A stretch of 40,802 bases of DNA, taken from assembly GCA_030612835.1 (NCBI GenBank), contig JAUWND010000003.1, positions 1-40,802 on the forward strand, given 5' to 3'. Under the pieces are notes generated by a model that was not told the DNA's origin, did not search any database, and saw only the letters and a list, made by a program, of their open reading frames with translations. The DNA comes from Candidatus Methanophagales archaeon. Its GTDB lineage: Archaea; Halobacteriota; Syntropharchaeia; Alkanophagales; Methanospirareceae. The first letter of the stretch is position 1, and each line of letters begins with the position of its first letter. Shown here in pieces: positions 33,109 through 40,802 of this stretch. The translations under genes and the position numbers were made by a program.

Positions 33109-33474
33109 ATGCGAGGTGGATTTAGAAAAGGAATGGGCTTGAGTCCCAAGAAGTTGAACCAGATGATGAAACAAATGGGCATAAGTGTAGAAGAGATGGA
33201 CGATGTAGAGGAAGTAGTGATAAGGACAGCAGATGCGGAACTCGTTTTTGCGGAGCCTGAAGTTTCTGTTACGGATGCTCAGGGTTCGAAAGTGTATCAA
33301 ATAACAGGTACGCCGGTAGAACGCCCAAAGGCAGAATCTGAACTTGAAGTTTCGCAAGAGGATGTGGAAATTGTGATGGAAAAGGCTGGGTGTAGTGAAA
33401 CAGAAGCGAAAGCGGCGTTAACCGAAACAAAAGGTGATTTGGCAGAGGCAATATCCAAACTTTGTGTAGAATGA
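33109..33474 (+). CDS. Nascent polypeptide-associated complex protein, archaeal NAC alpha
   Basis: The 121-residue protein starts with the archaeal NAC opening MRGGFRKGMGLSPKKLNQMM. A NAC beta-barrel (about 30-70; EVVIRTADAELVF, VYQITG) and a C-terminal UBA domain (about 83-120; VEIVMEKAGCSETEAKAALTE) follow. It binds emerging polypeptides at the ribosome as a homodimer. It overlaps the NAD kinase gene by four bases. Confidence 0.95.
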   Translation: MRGGFRKGMGLSPKKLNQMMKQMGISVEEMDDVEEVVIRTADAELVFAEPEVSVTDAQGSKVYQITGTPVERPKAESELEVSQEDVEIVMEKAGCSETEAKAALTETKGDLAEAISKLCVE

Positions 33475-34307
33475 ATTTAATTCAGCCGAAACGCATTGGA
33501 ATGGTATGCAAAGGCGAACCCCAAGCGGTATCCGTATTAAAGGACTTGATTGAGTGCGTTGAGGGCAGTGCAGAAGTCATACTTGGGGAAGAGATAGCGT
33601 ACAAGCTCAAAATGCAGGGTATGAGAATAGAAGATATGGATGTGGATTTCTTAATCTGTGTTGGTGGTGACGGTACGATATTAAGGGCACTGCATTCTTT
33701 GAAAAGCCCCATACCTGTGCTGGGTATAAATATGGGTGCTATCGGATTTTTAGCAGCGGTGCAGCCAAAAGATTGTATTCCAGTACTTACAGAGCTATTA
33801 GATGGGTTTGAGGTCGAGCGTAGGGAACGGCTTTCAGTGGAACTAAAAGGTAAGAAGGAGCGGATACCATATGCAATGAATGAAGCAGTGGTAATCACAT
33901 CTAAGCCAGGGAAGATGCTACATTTTGCCATCTTTTTGGATGATGGGGAGTTAGAAGAGTTAAGAGCGGACGGTGTTATTTTTGCAACTCCCACCGGGAG
34001 CACGGCGTATGCAATGTCCGCCGGCGGGCCCATTGTAGATCCAAAGGTGAATGCAACCCTAATAGTGCCAATTGCACCTTTCAAACTTTCCGCAAGGCCT
34101 ACGGTCGTTGATATAAAAAGAAGGATAGGCTTAGACCTTTTTGGTGTGAAAGATGCAGAATTAGTCATAGATGGGCAGTTCTACATGGGACTGGAGAAAG
34201 AAGACGAGATTAGCATTACGCGCGGTGAACCCGCTTTTTTTGTTAAAGTGCAGGATAATCATTTCTTAAAATTCAGTGATAAATTACGAAGCGAGGGCGG
34301 GAAATGA
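33471..34307 (+). CDS. nadK: NAD kinase
   Basis: The ATG at 33471 overlaps the NAC stop (ATGA) and is preferred to the upstream TTG. The 278-residue enzyme phosphorylates NAD to NADP. Signatures: CVGGDGTILRA (GGDGT), GINMGAIGFLA, AMNEAVV and ATPTGSTAYAMSAGGPI, the conserved NE/D and TPTGSTAY motifs. Length is normal for archaeal NadK. Expected to be cytoplasmic and constitutive. Confidence 0.95.
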   Translation: MNLIQPKRIGMVCKGEPQAVSVLKDLIECVEGSAEVILGEEIAYKLKMQGMRIEDMDVDFLICVGGDGTILRALHSLKSPIPVLGINMGAIGFLAAVQPKDCIPVLTELLDGFEVERRERLSVELKGKKERIPYAMNEAVVITSKPGKMLHFAIFLDDGELEELRADGVIFATPTGSTAYAMSAGGPIVDPKVNATLIVPIAPFKLSARPTVVDIKRRIGLDLFGVKDAELVIDGQFYMGLEKEDEISITRGEPAFFVKVQDNHFLKFSDKLRSEGGK

Positions 34308-34363
34308 AAAGATTATTATGCCTGGAAATTGAAGGTTTTTGTGTGTAAAGAAGAGGAATAAAA

Positions 34364-34654
34364 ATGAGGAAAATGTCATCCCTGATGTTGTGTGGTAAGA
34401 AGGTTGTGAACTTGGAGGGCGGGGAGATGGGAGTGTTACATAACCTAGTAGCAGATGCGGAAACCGGTATACTGACAGAACTCGTGGTTACGCCTGCTGC
34501 TGAGCTTGACACAAGCAAGTTAAAAACGGATGACGGTTATCTCTTTATACCTTTTGATACAGTTACAGCAATAAAGGATGTCATAGTAGTGAATATTAAG
34601 CAGATACGAGAACAGGCACGGGCGGCATCAGCTCAAAAATCAGTGGATTTTTGA
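34364..34654 (+). CDS. PRC-barrel domain protein
   Basis: The 96-residue protein is a single PRC barrel: LCGKKVVNLEGGEMGVLHNL, then AETGILTELVVTP and YLFIPFDTVTAIKDVIVV. Small archaeal PRC-barrel proteins of this type are common; some act in RNA processing or as cell-division scaffolds (CdpB-like). The exact subgroup cannot be set here. It lies downstream of nadK after about 56 bases. Confidence 0.85.
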   Translation: MRKMSSLMLCGKKVVNLEGGEMGVLHNLVADAETGILTELVVTPAAELDTSKLKTDDGYLFIPFDTVTAIKDVIVVNIKQIREQARAASAQKSVDF

Positions 34655-34668
34655 GCATTTGCTTACTA

Positions 34669-34781
34669 CGGGCGTGACGGGATTTGAACCCGTGATTTGC
34701 AGCTTTCTCCCTTTTTTGATCGAACTTATGCGACAAATTTGTTAGGAGGCTGCCGCCATATCCTAGCTAGGCCACACGCCC
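34669..34781 (-). tRNA. tRNA-Arg (CCU) with intron
   Basis: On the minus strand: acceptor GGGCGTG/CACGCCC, D arm GCC...GGC, anticodon stem GCAGC/GCTGC with mature loop CTCCTAA (anticodon CCT), T arm ACGGG-TTCAAAT-CCCGT, discriminator G. Removing a 38-nt insertion between positions 37 and 38 gives a normal 75-nt tRNA. CCA not encoded. Confidence 0.92.
34705..34742 (-). other. Archaeal bulge-helix-bulge tRNA intron
   Basis: The 38-nt intron begins ACAAATTTG and ends GGGAGAA. CTCC of the exon pairs with GGAG of the intron as a 4-bp helix flanked by three-base bulges TAA and AAA, the canonical motif cut by the archaeal splicing endonuclease. Confidence 0.85.
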
Positions 34782-34898
34782 AACGGGAAGTTTCATCCTT
34801 AAGAGAAAGAAAAGTTTATTAAAGAAAAACCCTTTTCTTTTTTCTGTTAATGCTTTTCACTCAATGAATGCGATCAGCATTTCTTACTATATGTAGAT

Positions 34899-36281
34899 AT
34901 GACGGAGTTGCAAAAAAGCCTGGAAAAGGCAGCGGAGATAATAAAAAGGCATGAATATGCAAGAGTGATTTCGCATTACGATGCAGATGGGATAACATCC
35001 GTGGCGATTATTTGTACGGCCCTGCTTCGAAGAGGGATACAGTTCCATGCGACTATCGTAAATAAGGTAGAACTGTCACTCATACAAGACTTAAATGAGG
35101 GGCTCGTTATATTCTGCGACATGGGCACGGCACACACGGATTTGATATTAGAGCATCTTAAAGAGAAGGATGTGGTAATCATAGACCATCACGTACCATT
35201 AGCATCTGTCCCAGTTCCGACATCCCCTACATCATCCTTTGTACTCGTAAATCCGTATTGCTCTAGCGAGGAGAAAGAAGAAATAGGCGGTGATATTTGC
35301 GCCGCAGGTATCTCTTATCTTGTGGTAAGGTGCTTATCAACTGACGCTAATAATAACATAGATCTTGCAGGACTCGCGGTAGCGGGGTCATTAGGGGATA
35401 AGGTAGCGCTGGATAGCGGAATAAACAAATTGATTTTGGACGAGGGAATAAATGAGGGAGTTATCTCGGTTAAAAACGGGCTAAAGCTCGGCGACGGTAA
35501 AATACGTGATTTGATTATTTTCGCGACCGATCCATATATCCCACTTGCAGGTAGGGATGAGTGGGTGGATGCCTTTTTGGATAAGATAGGTATAGAAGGC
35601 GATAAGGATATAAACGATTTAGATGCGGACGTGGAAAGGCAATTAGCCGATGCTTTGTTGGCGCTATCAAAAGAATCATCAGCCGGCATCAGTGAGGATG
35701 CTCTGGTGGGAGAGACGTACATTTTAAATTCCGAGGTGGTGAAAAACAGCCTGGATTTTATGCGATTGGTGGATGCTTGTGGTCGGTTTGGAAAAGCAGG
35801 TATTGGGATAGGGCTGTGCCTACGAGATGCGAAACAGATAGAAGATGCAACTTCGCTACACATGCAGTTTCAAAGCAAACTTGTTTCCGAGTTGGGTAGA
35901 ATAGAAAGTGAGGCAGAAGTTCTAAAAGAGCTACAAAATATGTTCTATTTCTATGTGCACGAGACGGGCGTAACTGGCGTTTCATCTGGAATTCTAGCGG
36001 AATATCTATACACCGAGAAGCCGGTAATTGCGTTAAACAAGAAAGACGGAACAGAGGACGGTAAAAGGTCGGAAACGAAAATATCCGCGCGATGTAATAA
36101 AAAACTTGTTGCAAAAGAGGATGGAATAGACCTTTCTAAGGCGATGGAGCAAGCATCAAAAGAAGTAGGTGGCTTTGGTGGTGGACATCCGGTTGCCGCG
36201 GGTGCGTCCATTCCCAACGGGTCCGAAGGAGAGTTCATAGCTGCTCTCGATCGGATATTAGGCGAGCAAAACGCTAGCTGA
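34899..36281 (+). CDS. Archaeal RecJ-like DHH/DHHA1 phosphoesterase
   Basis: The 460-residue protein has the DHH-family metal motifs VISHYDADGIT, FCDMGTA and VIIDHHVP in the N-terminal half. It has the DHHA1 C-terminal motif GGFGGGHPVAAGASI. Its length and motifs match archaeal RecJ-like proteins, including the GINS-associated nuclease/Cdc45-like group. Likely roles are 5'-3' single-strand exonuclease activity in repair, or association with the replicative helicase. All visible catalytic Asp and His residues are present, so it is probably an active enzyme rather than an inactive Cdc45. Confidence 0.88.
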   Translation: MTELQKSLEKAAEIIKRHEYARVISHYDADGITSVAIICTALLRRGIQFHATIVNKVELSLIQDLNEGLVIFCDMGTAHTDLILEHLKEKDVVIIDHHVPLASVPVPTSPTSSFVLVNPYCSSEEKEEIGGDICAAGISYLVVRCLSTDANNNIDLAGLAVAGSLGDKVALDSGINKLILDEGINEGVISVKNGLKLGDGKIRDLIIFATDPYIPLAGRDEWVDAFLDKIGIEGDKDINDLDADVERQLADALLALSKESSAGISEDALVGETYILNSEVVKNSLDFMRLVDACGRFGKAGIGIGLCLRDAKQIEDATSLHMQFQSKLVSELGRIESEAEVLKELQNMFYFYVHETGVTGVSSGILAEYLYTEKPVIALNKKDGTEDGKRSETKISARCNKKLVAKEDGIDLSKAMEQASKEVGGFGGGHPVAAGASIPNGSEGEFIAALDRILGEQNAS

Positions 36282-36369
36282 TTTTAGATGCCTTCCTTGT
36301 ATCTGCACAAAAATTGGTGGATCTTTTTTTGAACCGACAATGTAAAATGAAAAATAACATTATAGAACC
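36282..36369. other. Intergenic, nothing recognised
   Basis: This short AT-rich stretch between the DHH gene and a minus-strand remnant has no coding signal. Confidence 0.4.
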
Positions 36370-36512
36370 TTAACTTCGAATCGTTTTGGGGAACATAAGC
36401 AATCCCAGTGCTTCATCCAAGTCCATCACTTTCTTTGGAACCTCAGTGATCATGCCACGCCCTCGTATTTCAAGATGGTAGACCTTGCGGTATTTGTTTA
36501 GCCCCTTTTTAT
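36370..36512 (-). pseudogene. C-terminal gene remnant cut by repeat C
   Basis: A minus-strand frame of 40-plus codons reads GLNKYRKVYHLEIRGRGMIT, then EVPKKVMDLDEALGLLMFP, ending in a stop. It has protein-like composition but no proper start, and its upstream (5') side stops where repeat C begins at 36511. It looks like the tail of a gene broken by the repeat or by a rearrangement. Family not recognised. Confidence 0.4.
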
Positions 36513-36640
36513 AACCACAAGATTACACTGATTTCCACAAGAAAAAGAATATTAATAACATAGTTTCAGTACACCATTAGCTACGTTATACCCAATATTC
36601 CCAAGTTCTTGTGTTAATCTTGTGAAATCTCGTGGTTTTT
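36511..36640. repeat. Palindromic repeat family C, copy 2, with extra centre
   Basis: The ends ATAACCACAAGATTACACTG and CTTGTGAAATCTCGTGGTTTT match copy 1 at 28681. About 60 extra bases with no resemblance to copy 1 separate the two arms. Confidence 0.7.
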
Positions 36641-36745
36641 TTATTCCGCTATCCGAATACAAAACGAAAACTTAAATAATAGAAAACGCCCTAAGTTAAC
36701 AGCAATACAATACAATACAATATATTAAAATTAAAATAAAGAAAA
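36641..36745. promoter_or_regulatory. Promoter region of recQ-like gene with CAATA repeats
   Basis: An AT-rich element (aaaacttaaataat, about 36667-36680) is a candidate TATA box some 65 bases before the start. Then four copies of the pentamer caata follow (36702-36722). Confidence 0.4.
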
Positions 36746-39091
36746 ATGAGCACTAACTCCTCACGAGCACAAGACCCACTAACTATTTTGAACTCCGTGT
36801 TCAATCACCACACTTTCCGCTCACGCCAGGAAGAAATAATTAGTAACGTATTAGTCCAAAAGAACACTTTAGCTATTTTACCCACGGGTGTTGGTAAATC
36901 CATCTGTTTTCAAATACCCGCATTGATATTTGACGGTTTAACAGTGGTTGTAAGTCCATTAATCGCCTTGATGAAGGATCAGGTAGACAATCTAAAGAAG
37001 CACGGCATCTTTGAAGCTGCATATATCAATTCCATGCTCGATCAAAACACGAAGGAACGGATACACAAGCTTTTAAAAGAATCAAAATTGAAGATGCTCT
37101 ATGTCGCTCCAGAAACATTCGTAGATAATAAACTGATGAGTATATTGAAGACATGCAATATCAGTTTAATAGCGATAGACGAGGTGCATTGCATTTCCGT
37201 CTGGGGACATAACTTCAGACCGGATTATTTACGGCTGCAGCAGGTGATCGCGGATTTACACAATCCACCACCACCCGTACTCGGATTGACCGCCACAGCC
37301 ACAAAAACAGTCGAAAACGACATACAAAAGCAATTGGGCATCAAATGTGACGTGTTTAAAGACAGTTTTGACCGAAAGAACCTGCTATTTTCCGTTGTTC
37401 CTATGATGAAGAATAATAGGAAAGAATTGAGTTTGAAACGACTTTTAGGACAACTCAAAGGCTCCACTATCGTTTACGTTAATTTCACAAAAACCGCGGA
37501 ATGGCTGGCCACATATTTGGCCGATTCGGGATTGAGTGCATCGTATTATCACGGTCAGATAAGGGATAGTGAAGAGCGGAAAAGGGTACAGAACGATTTT
37601 ATAAACGGGCGAACGCGAATCGTAGTCGCCACCAATGCCTTTGGTATGGGTATTGACAAAGAGGACATAAGGGCGATAATACATTATAATTTACCGAAAT
37701 CTATTGAGAACTATTATCAAGAGGTAGGTCGTGCAGGAAGAGACCAGAATATCTCTAATTGCATCTTGCTATACTCAAAAGGCGATGAAATACAGTTACG
37801 GAAGTTGATTCAGCGCAATACGCCATCTGCGGAGCAAATTAAAGCGGTGCTCGATCTGTTGACACAAGGAGAGGGCGATTTGATTTATGTGAATGTGAAG
37901 CGGCTAGCAAACGAGTTGACGCTGGACGAAGTCCCCATTAGATTGATTTTGCATAATCTTGAGCGGTTGGGCGCGCTAAAAACGTATTTCAAGATTTTTA
38001 AACGTGCAGTGGTGAGTGTGCAGCATGCTGATTTTGGATCGCTAAAATATCGCCTTGATACGGAGAAGATATATAAAAATGCGTATTTTAATGCGTCCTT
38101 AAATAGGTGGATGGACCTGGACATGTTGAGTAGTGCCGTTCAAATATCTGTTTCGCGGATAAACAATGTGTTGCGTGAGTTGAAGACCGCAGGCATGATA
38201 GAACTTGTAGAGCGTGATTTCTGCACGCCTGTTAAAGTCTATCCGGGCATAAAGGATGTCGACATAATGGATCTTCATCAAATCCTTCTCCGATTAGAGA
38301 CTAACAGCATGAAAAAGATAGACAAGATAGTGGAATATGTAGAGAGCAAAGAGTGCAAGAGGAAGTTCATTTTGAATTATTTCGGTGAAGACTATGACGG
38401 AGATTGCAATGCATGCAGTGTTTGCAATCCGCTTTTAAGTCTTATTGGCGATGGTTTTGAGCGTAGCACCGAGCCACAACCCGAATTGAGCCCCGCTACC
38501 GGAGAAGAGGAGTTATTAGATGAAAGTGCAACAATCGCTTTTAGTATCCTCGAATTAGTAAGAACTCTGGACTTTCACGTGGGTCGAACGTTCCTGGCCA
38601 ATATATTAATCGGCTCGAAATCAAAGCGGATATTGGAGCAGAATCTGCAAGAATCACGCTACTATGGTATCTTGAAAGGATATACCGCAGAGGAAGCAAG
38701 AACGATTATTGATCAGATGATAGCAAAAGGCTATTTGATTACTAAACAGGGTAGTTCGAGCTATCCAAGACCTCAATTATACCTTACCGAGTTGTCCGAG
38801 AAGGCGTTAAAAGAGCAGATGCCAATAGAGTTGCAGTTGCCCGTGAAGAAGGCGGAAATATGCGAAACGGGTAATTTGCGCGTGCTGGAAGCGTTGAAGG
38901 AGTGGCGGAAACGAATTGCCGCTGAGAACAGTATCCCCGCATATTGCGTTTTTCATGATAGCACGTTAATCGGTATAGCAAATCGCTTACCGAAGACAAC
39001 TCAGGAGTTGCAAACTATAAAAGGGATTGGTAAAAGGAAGATTGAGAATTATGGCGATGAAATATTGGAGATAGTGGAAGCAATAGAATAA
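36746..39091 (+). CDS. recQ: RecQ-family DNA helicase
   Basis: The 781-residue protein has all RecQ parts in order. The SF2 helicase core has Walker A LPTGVGKS, a DEVH box (DEVHCISVWGHNFRPDY, with the aromatic-rich loop), GLTATAT, and motif VI QEVGRAGRD. An RQC zinc region follows (CKRKFILNYFGE then CNACSVC). After a variable winged-helix region (about 600-690), a C-terminal HRDC-like domain is present (about 705-781). It unwinds DNA in recombination and repair. RecQ is uncommon in archaea, and Val replaces the usual Ala of DEAH, so acquisition by transfer is plausible. A partly linked RNase H gene follows. Confidence 0.93.
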   Translation: MSTNSSRAQDPLTILNSVFNHHTFRSRQEEIISNVLVQKNTLAILPTGVGKSICFQIPALIFDGLTVVVSPLIALMKDQVDNLKKHGIFEAAYINSMLDQNTKERIHKLLKESKLKMLYVAPETFVDNKLMSILKTCNISLIAIDEVHCISVWGHNFRPDYLRLQQVIADLHNPPPPVLGLTATATKTVENDIQKQLGIKCDVFKDSFDRKNLLFSVVPMMKNNRKELSLKRLLGQLKGSTIVYVNFTKTAEWLATYLADSGLSASYYHGQIRDSEERKRVQNDFINGRTRIVVATNAFGMGIDKEDIRAIIHYNLPKSIENYYQEVGRAGRDQNISNCILLYSKGDEIQLRKLIQRNTPSAEQIKAVLDLLTQGEGDLIYVNVKRLANELTLDEVPIRLILHNLERLGALKTYFKIFKRAVVSVQHADFGSLKYRLDTEKIYKNAYFNASLNRWMDLDMLSSAVQISVSRINNVLRELKTAGMIELVERDFCTPVKVYPGIKDVDIMDLHQILLRLETNSMKKIDKIVEYVESKECKRKFILNYFGEDYDGDCNACSVCNPLLSLIGDGFERSTEPQPELSPATGEEELLDESATIAFSILELVRTLDFHVGRTFLANILIGSKSKRILEQNLQESRYYGILKGYTAEEARTIIDQMIAKGYLITKQGSSSYPRPQLYLTELSEKALKEQMPIELQLPVKKAEICETGNLRVLEALKEWRKRIAAENSIPAYCVFHDSTLIGIANRLPKTTQELQTIKGIGKRKIENYGDEILEIVEAIE

Positions 39092-39097
39092 TAGACA

Positions 39098-39110
39098 TGA
39101 AATATTTAAA
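39098..39110 (+). promoter_or_regulatory. TATA box for RNase H-TPR gene
   Basis: The sequence tgaaatatttaaaggg lies about 50 bases before ATG 39158. Transcription would start near 39130, after the ORF-track start at 39116, which supports the later start. Confidence 0.4.
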
Positions 39111-39157
39111 GGGCGATGAATGGTACCCGTGGAAAAGATGCAGCGATAAGAAAAACG

Positions 39158-39979
39158 ATGAAAAAGTTAATCATATACACAGACGGTGCTTGTCGGGGTA
39201 ACCCAGGACCCGCGGGCATAGGCGTTGTGATCTGCAATGAATCGGGCAAGATAATAAAAGAAGATAAGGAATCCATAGGTAACGCAACCAACAACATTGC
39301 TGAATATCGGGCATTGATAAAAGCATTAGAGCTGGCAAGTGATTTTTCCGTAACCCGAGTTGAATGCTTTTCGGACAGCGAGTTGATGGTCAGACAACTT
39401 AATGGTGCATACAGAGTTAAAAACGAGAATTTACACGAATTGTTTCTTCTGGTAAAAGAAAAAGCGAGGCTGTTTGAAGAGGTAACATATAGTCACGTGT
39501 CGAGAGAGAAAGGGCTTATAAAAAGGGCAGATAAACTGGCTAATCTCGGAATAGATGAGGACAAATTGAGCGAGAGTGTCTATGACAAAGAGAAAGAGAG
39601 AAGAAAGGCAAAAGAATTAAAAGAAGATGGTTGGACTTATTTTGTAAAAGGCAAGGAGTTGTTCTCGAAATATAGGGACGATTTATCCTCTGGTCACGTT
39701 GAAGAAATCGAAATGTGCTTTAGAAAAGCAATAGAGTTAAAACCTAATCTATGGGCACCACATTACTATTTAGGTGAGCTATTCTATTCAATAGAGCAAT
39801 ATCCTGCTGCAAAAGTAGAATTTGAGATAGTTCTTGAGAATACGCAGGATAGTGAGCCGGCTAAGTACTATTTGGGGGAGATTAAACGATTTGAAGCCGG
39901 AAATACGCTTCCAAAAAAGTTAGAAGAAGTAAGAACGATGATAAATAATCCAATATTACTAAATTATGCATTGATATAA
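39158..39979 (+). CDS. RNase HI-like domain fused to TPR-like helices
   Basis: The ATG at MKKLIIYTDGACRGNPGPAG begins the RNase H fold directly and fits the promoter. Catalytic acids are visible: D in YTDGA, E in NIAEYRAL, D in FSDSELM and D in KRADKLAN. After the domain (1-135) a charged linker leads to TPR-like repeats (about 170-255; AIELKPNLWAPHYYLGELFY, YPAAKVEFEIVLENTQ). The frame ends at TAA 39977-39979, but the same frame continues at once into a HEPN-like domain. The full-length ancestral protein was probably RNase H-TPR-HEPN. Confidence 0.82.
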   Translation: MKKLIIYTDGACRGNPGPAGIGVVICNESGKIIKEDKESIGNATNNIAEYRALIKALELASDFSVTRVECFSDSELMVRQLNGAYRVKNENLHELFLLVKEKARLFEEVTYSHVSREKGLIKRADKLANLGIDEDKLSESVYDKEKERRKAKELKEDGWTYFVKGKELFSKYRDDLSSGHVEEIEMCFRKAIELKPNLWAPHYYLGELFYSIEQYPAAKVEFEIVLENTQDSEPAKYYLGEIKRFEAGNTLPKKLEEVRTMINNPILLNYALI

Positions 39980-40381
39980 TGGCTTGAAAACGCTCTTAGG
40001 GTTCTAATTCAAGAAGTATTAAGCAGGAAGTATGGAGAGGAATGGTGGTGGGAAGGAGTTGATATCAATACACGAAAGGAATGTGCGGAGAGAAAGCAAG
40101 AAGCTCAACTAAAGGAAGAGAGGAAACTATCGGAATTGCTTTTTATTGACTTCCATACCTATGCAGAAATCATCGAGAAGAAAAAGAAAATCTTCACTCC
40201 TATCTTGGGGAAAACAGAAATAGATGAGTTGATAAATAGATTGAAAAAGCTCATACCAATCCGTAATGCAATAATGCATTGCAAAGGTCAATATCTCTCT
40301 GAGGAAAGAATTTCAAGACTGAAAGAAAGCTGCATTGAACTACAAAAATTGGTACAGAAAGTTGAACAAAGGGAAAAATAG
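39980..40381 (+). pseudogene. HEPN/Swt1-like domain cut off from RNase H-TPR by one in-frame TAA
   Basis: Reading starts directly after the TAA without any change of frame: WLENALRVLIQEVLSRKYGE, then W-W-W-E-G-V, KEERKLSELLFIDFHTYAEI and LKKLIPIRNAIMHCKGQYL. LENALR...L, the EEWW block and RNAIMH (the Rx4H RNase motif) are typical of HEPN domains of the Swt1 type. The ORF-track start (40136) lies inside the domain and removes its first helix. There is no good start codon at the domain edge, so it is either a nonsense-broken fusion or read through. The second option needs evidence. Confidence 0.6.
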
Positions 40382-40391
40382 ATATTGACAC

Positions 40392-40626
40392 ATGGAGTGG
40401 AAGAAAGCTTTTTTGGATGTCGCTGTTAGTATCTGCCCTTATTGGGGAACACCATACGCAGATGCGAGCTGGTATGCCCTAGAATTGGGCTGTGATGTTG
40501 AATGTGAAGTGTGTGGAATGTGTTGAAACCCCCAAAACGTCAAATGCAGATAAGTTCCCACTCGAATTCCTGTTGAATGAGACTGGGAAAGTCATAGGGG
40601 TGAAAAAGAAAAAGCCAATAGATTGA
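40392..40626 (+). pseudogene. Frameshifted small gene
   Basis: The first frame starts MEWKKAFLDVAVSICPYWGT and stops at 40526 after a Cys-rich end. The +1 frame then continues KCVECVETPKTSNADKFPLE and ends GKVIGVKKKKPID at 40626. Joining the frames near 40500 gives one protein of about 77 residues with a C..C..C motif, so a one-base change is likely. No family recognised. Confidence 0.4.
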
Positions 40627-40671
40627 ATACCTCTTTACTTAGTTAGAAGAAGTTGGAGAATGACGACTGTA

Positions 40672-40802
40672 CTATAACAAGCACTTTTCCAGCATATAAT
40701 CCGCAGCAATGTCTAGAACATATTCCCAATATTTCCATCGCTTAATGAAAGCACCATTATGCCAAGCTTCCATCCCTCTCAATGTAACTTTCATTTCCAC
40801 AG
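40672..40802 (-). CDS. 3' end of a minus-strand gene, cut by window edge
   Basis: The minus frame open to the edge reads MKVTLRGMEAWHNGAFIKRW, then KYWEYVLDIAADYMLEKCLL and a stop at 40672. The composition is protein-like and rich in W, Y and K. Only about 42 residues are visible; an ATG at about 40794 could be the start of a tiny gene, or the gene continues outside. No family recognised. Confidence 0.4.
   Translation of the reverse strand, partial: VEMKVTLRGMEAWHNGAFIKRWKYWEYVLDIAADYMLEKCLL

Noticed and set aside
33482-34168. Minus-strand ORF of 228 residues
   Set aside because: Antisense shadow of NAD kinase; no start signal or family character.
39977-39979. Pyrrolysine recoding of the in-frame stop
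   Set aside because: The codon is TAA, not TAG, so pyrrolysine insertion does not explain it.

Overview
The window looks like a chromosomal segment of an uncultured euryarchaeon related to methane- or alkane-oxidising lineages (ANME-1/Methanophagales or a Syntrophoarchaeia-type sister group). Archaeal markers are F420-dependent methylene-H4MPT dehydrogenase (mtd), NAC alpha, an archaeal GluRS, an archaeal-type Ser-His signal peptidase, an archaeal RecJ-like DHH protein, a presenilin-like protease, a tRNA with an archaeal bulge-helix-bulge intron, and TATA-box promoters. Many multiheme cytochromes beside mtd point to extracellular or direct electron transfer. The exact taxon is an inference.

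Layout. (a) 1-10.1 kb is an electron-transfer island. It holds three tandem paralogous multiheme cytochromes (the first cut by the window edge), a signal peptidase I, a small triheme protein, a membrane protein, a multiheme lipoprotein, a secreted adhesin-like protein, and an operon of hexaheme-type cytochrome, TM protein and CcmF heme lyase. A convergent NapC/NirT-like cytochrome closes it. (b) 10.2-13.1 kb: Yip1-like membrane protein, Lrp/AsnC regulator, GluRS. (c) 13.4-15.3 kb: an operon of two paralogous membrane proteins and a winged-helix regulator, preceded by a decayed third paralogue. (d) 15.4-21.3 kb: a PsbP-like/cohesin-like surface protein with a MITE inserted exactly at its stop codon (perfect 8-bp target duplication), an SMC5/6-like ATPase, a presenilin homologue, a DUF357 protein and an alpha/beta hydrolase. 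(e) 21.4-23.8 kb: an isolated fusion of a VSR/DUF559-like nuclease domain to a nitrilase-like domain, flanked by gene remnants and repeats. (f) 23.8-28.7 kb: a bacterial-style partner-switching set (RsbW-like kinase, LytS/SpoIIE phosphatase, STAS protein) around a ThDP enzyme. (g) 28.8-31.8 kb: DUF350, AdoMet decarboxylase-like, small protein, PspA and DUF4178, a membrane-stress-type cluster. (h) 32-36.3 kb: housekeeping genes mtd, tRNA-Val, NAC, NAD kinase, PRC-barrel, intron-containing tRNA-Arg and DHH/RecJ-like. (i) 36.4-40.8 kb: RecQ helicase and an RNase H-TPR gene whose frame continues, past one in-frame TAA, into a HEPN/Swt1-like domain, followed by frameshifted and truncated remnants.

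The most notable observations are: the cytochrome array with its own maturation genes, and two cytochromes sharing an unusual CxCH-R motif; the IS6-like MITE pair; the nuclease-nitrilase fusion; the RNase H-TPR-(stop)-HEPN locus; the archaeal partner-switching cluster; and three families of short palindromic repeats between genes. Many intergenic regions also carry 4-5-nt tandem repeats. Identifications come from reading motifs in the translations; no database search was possible.
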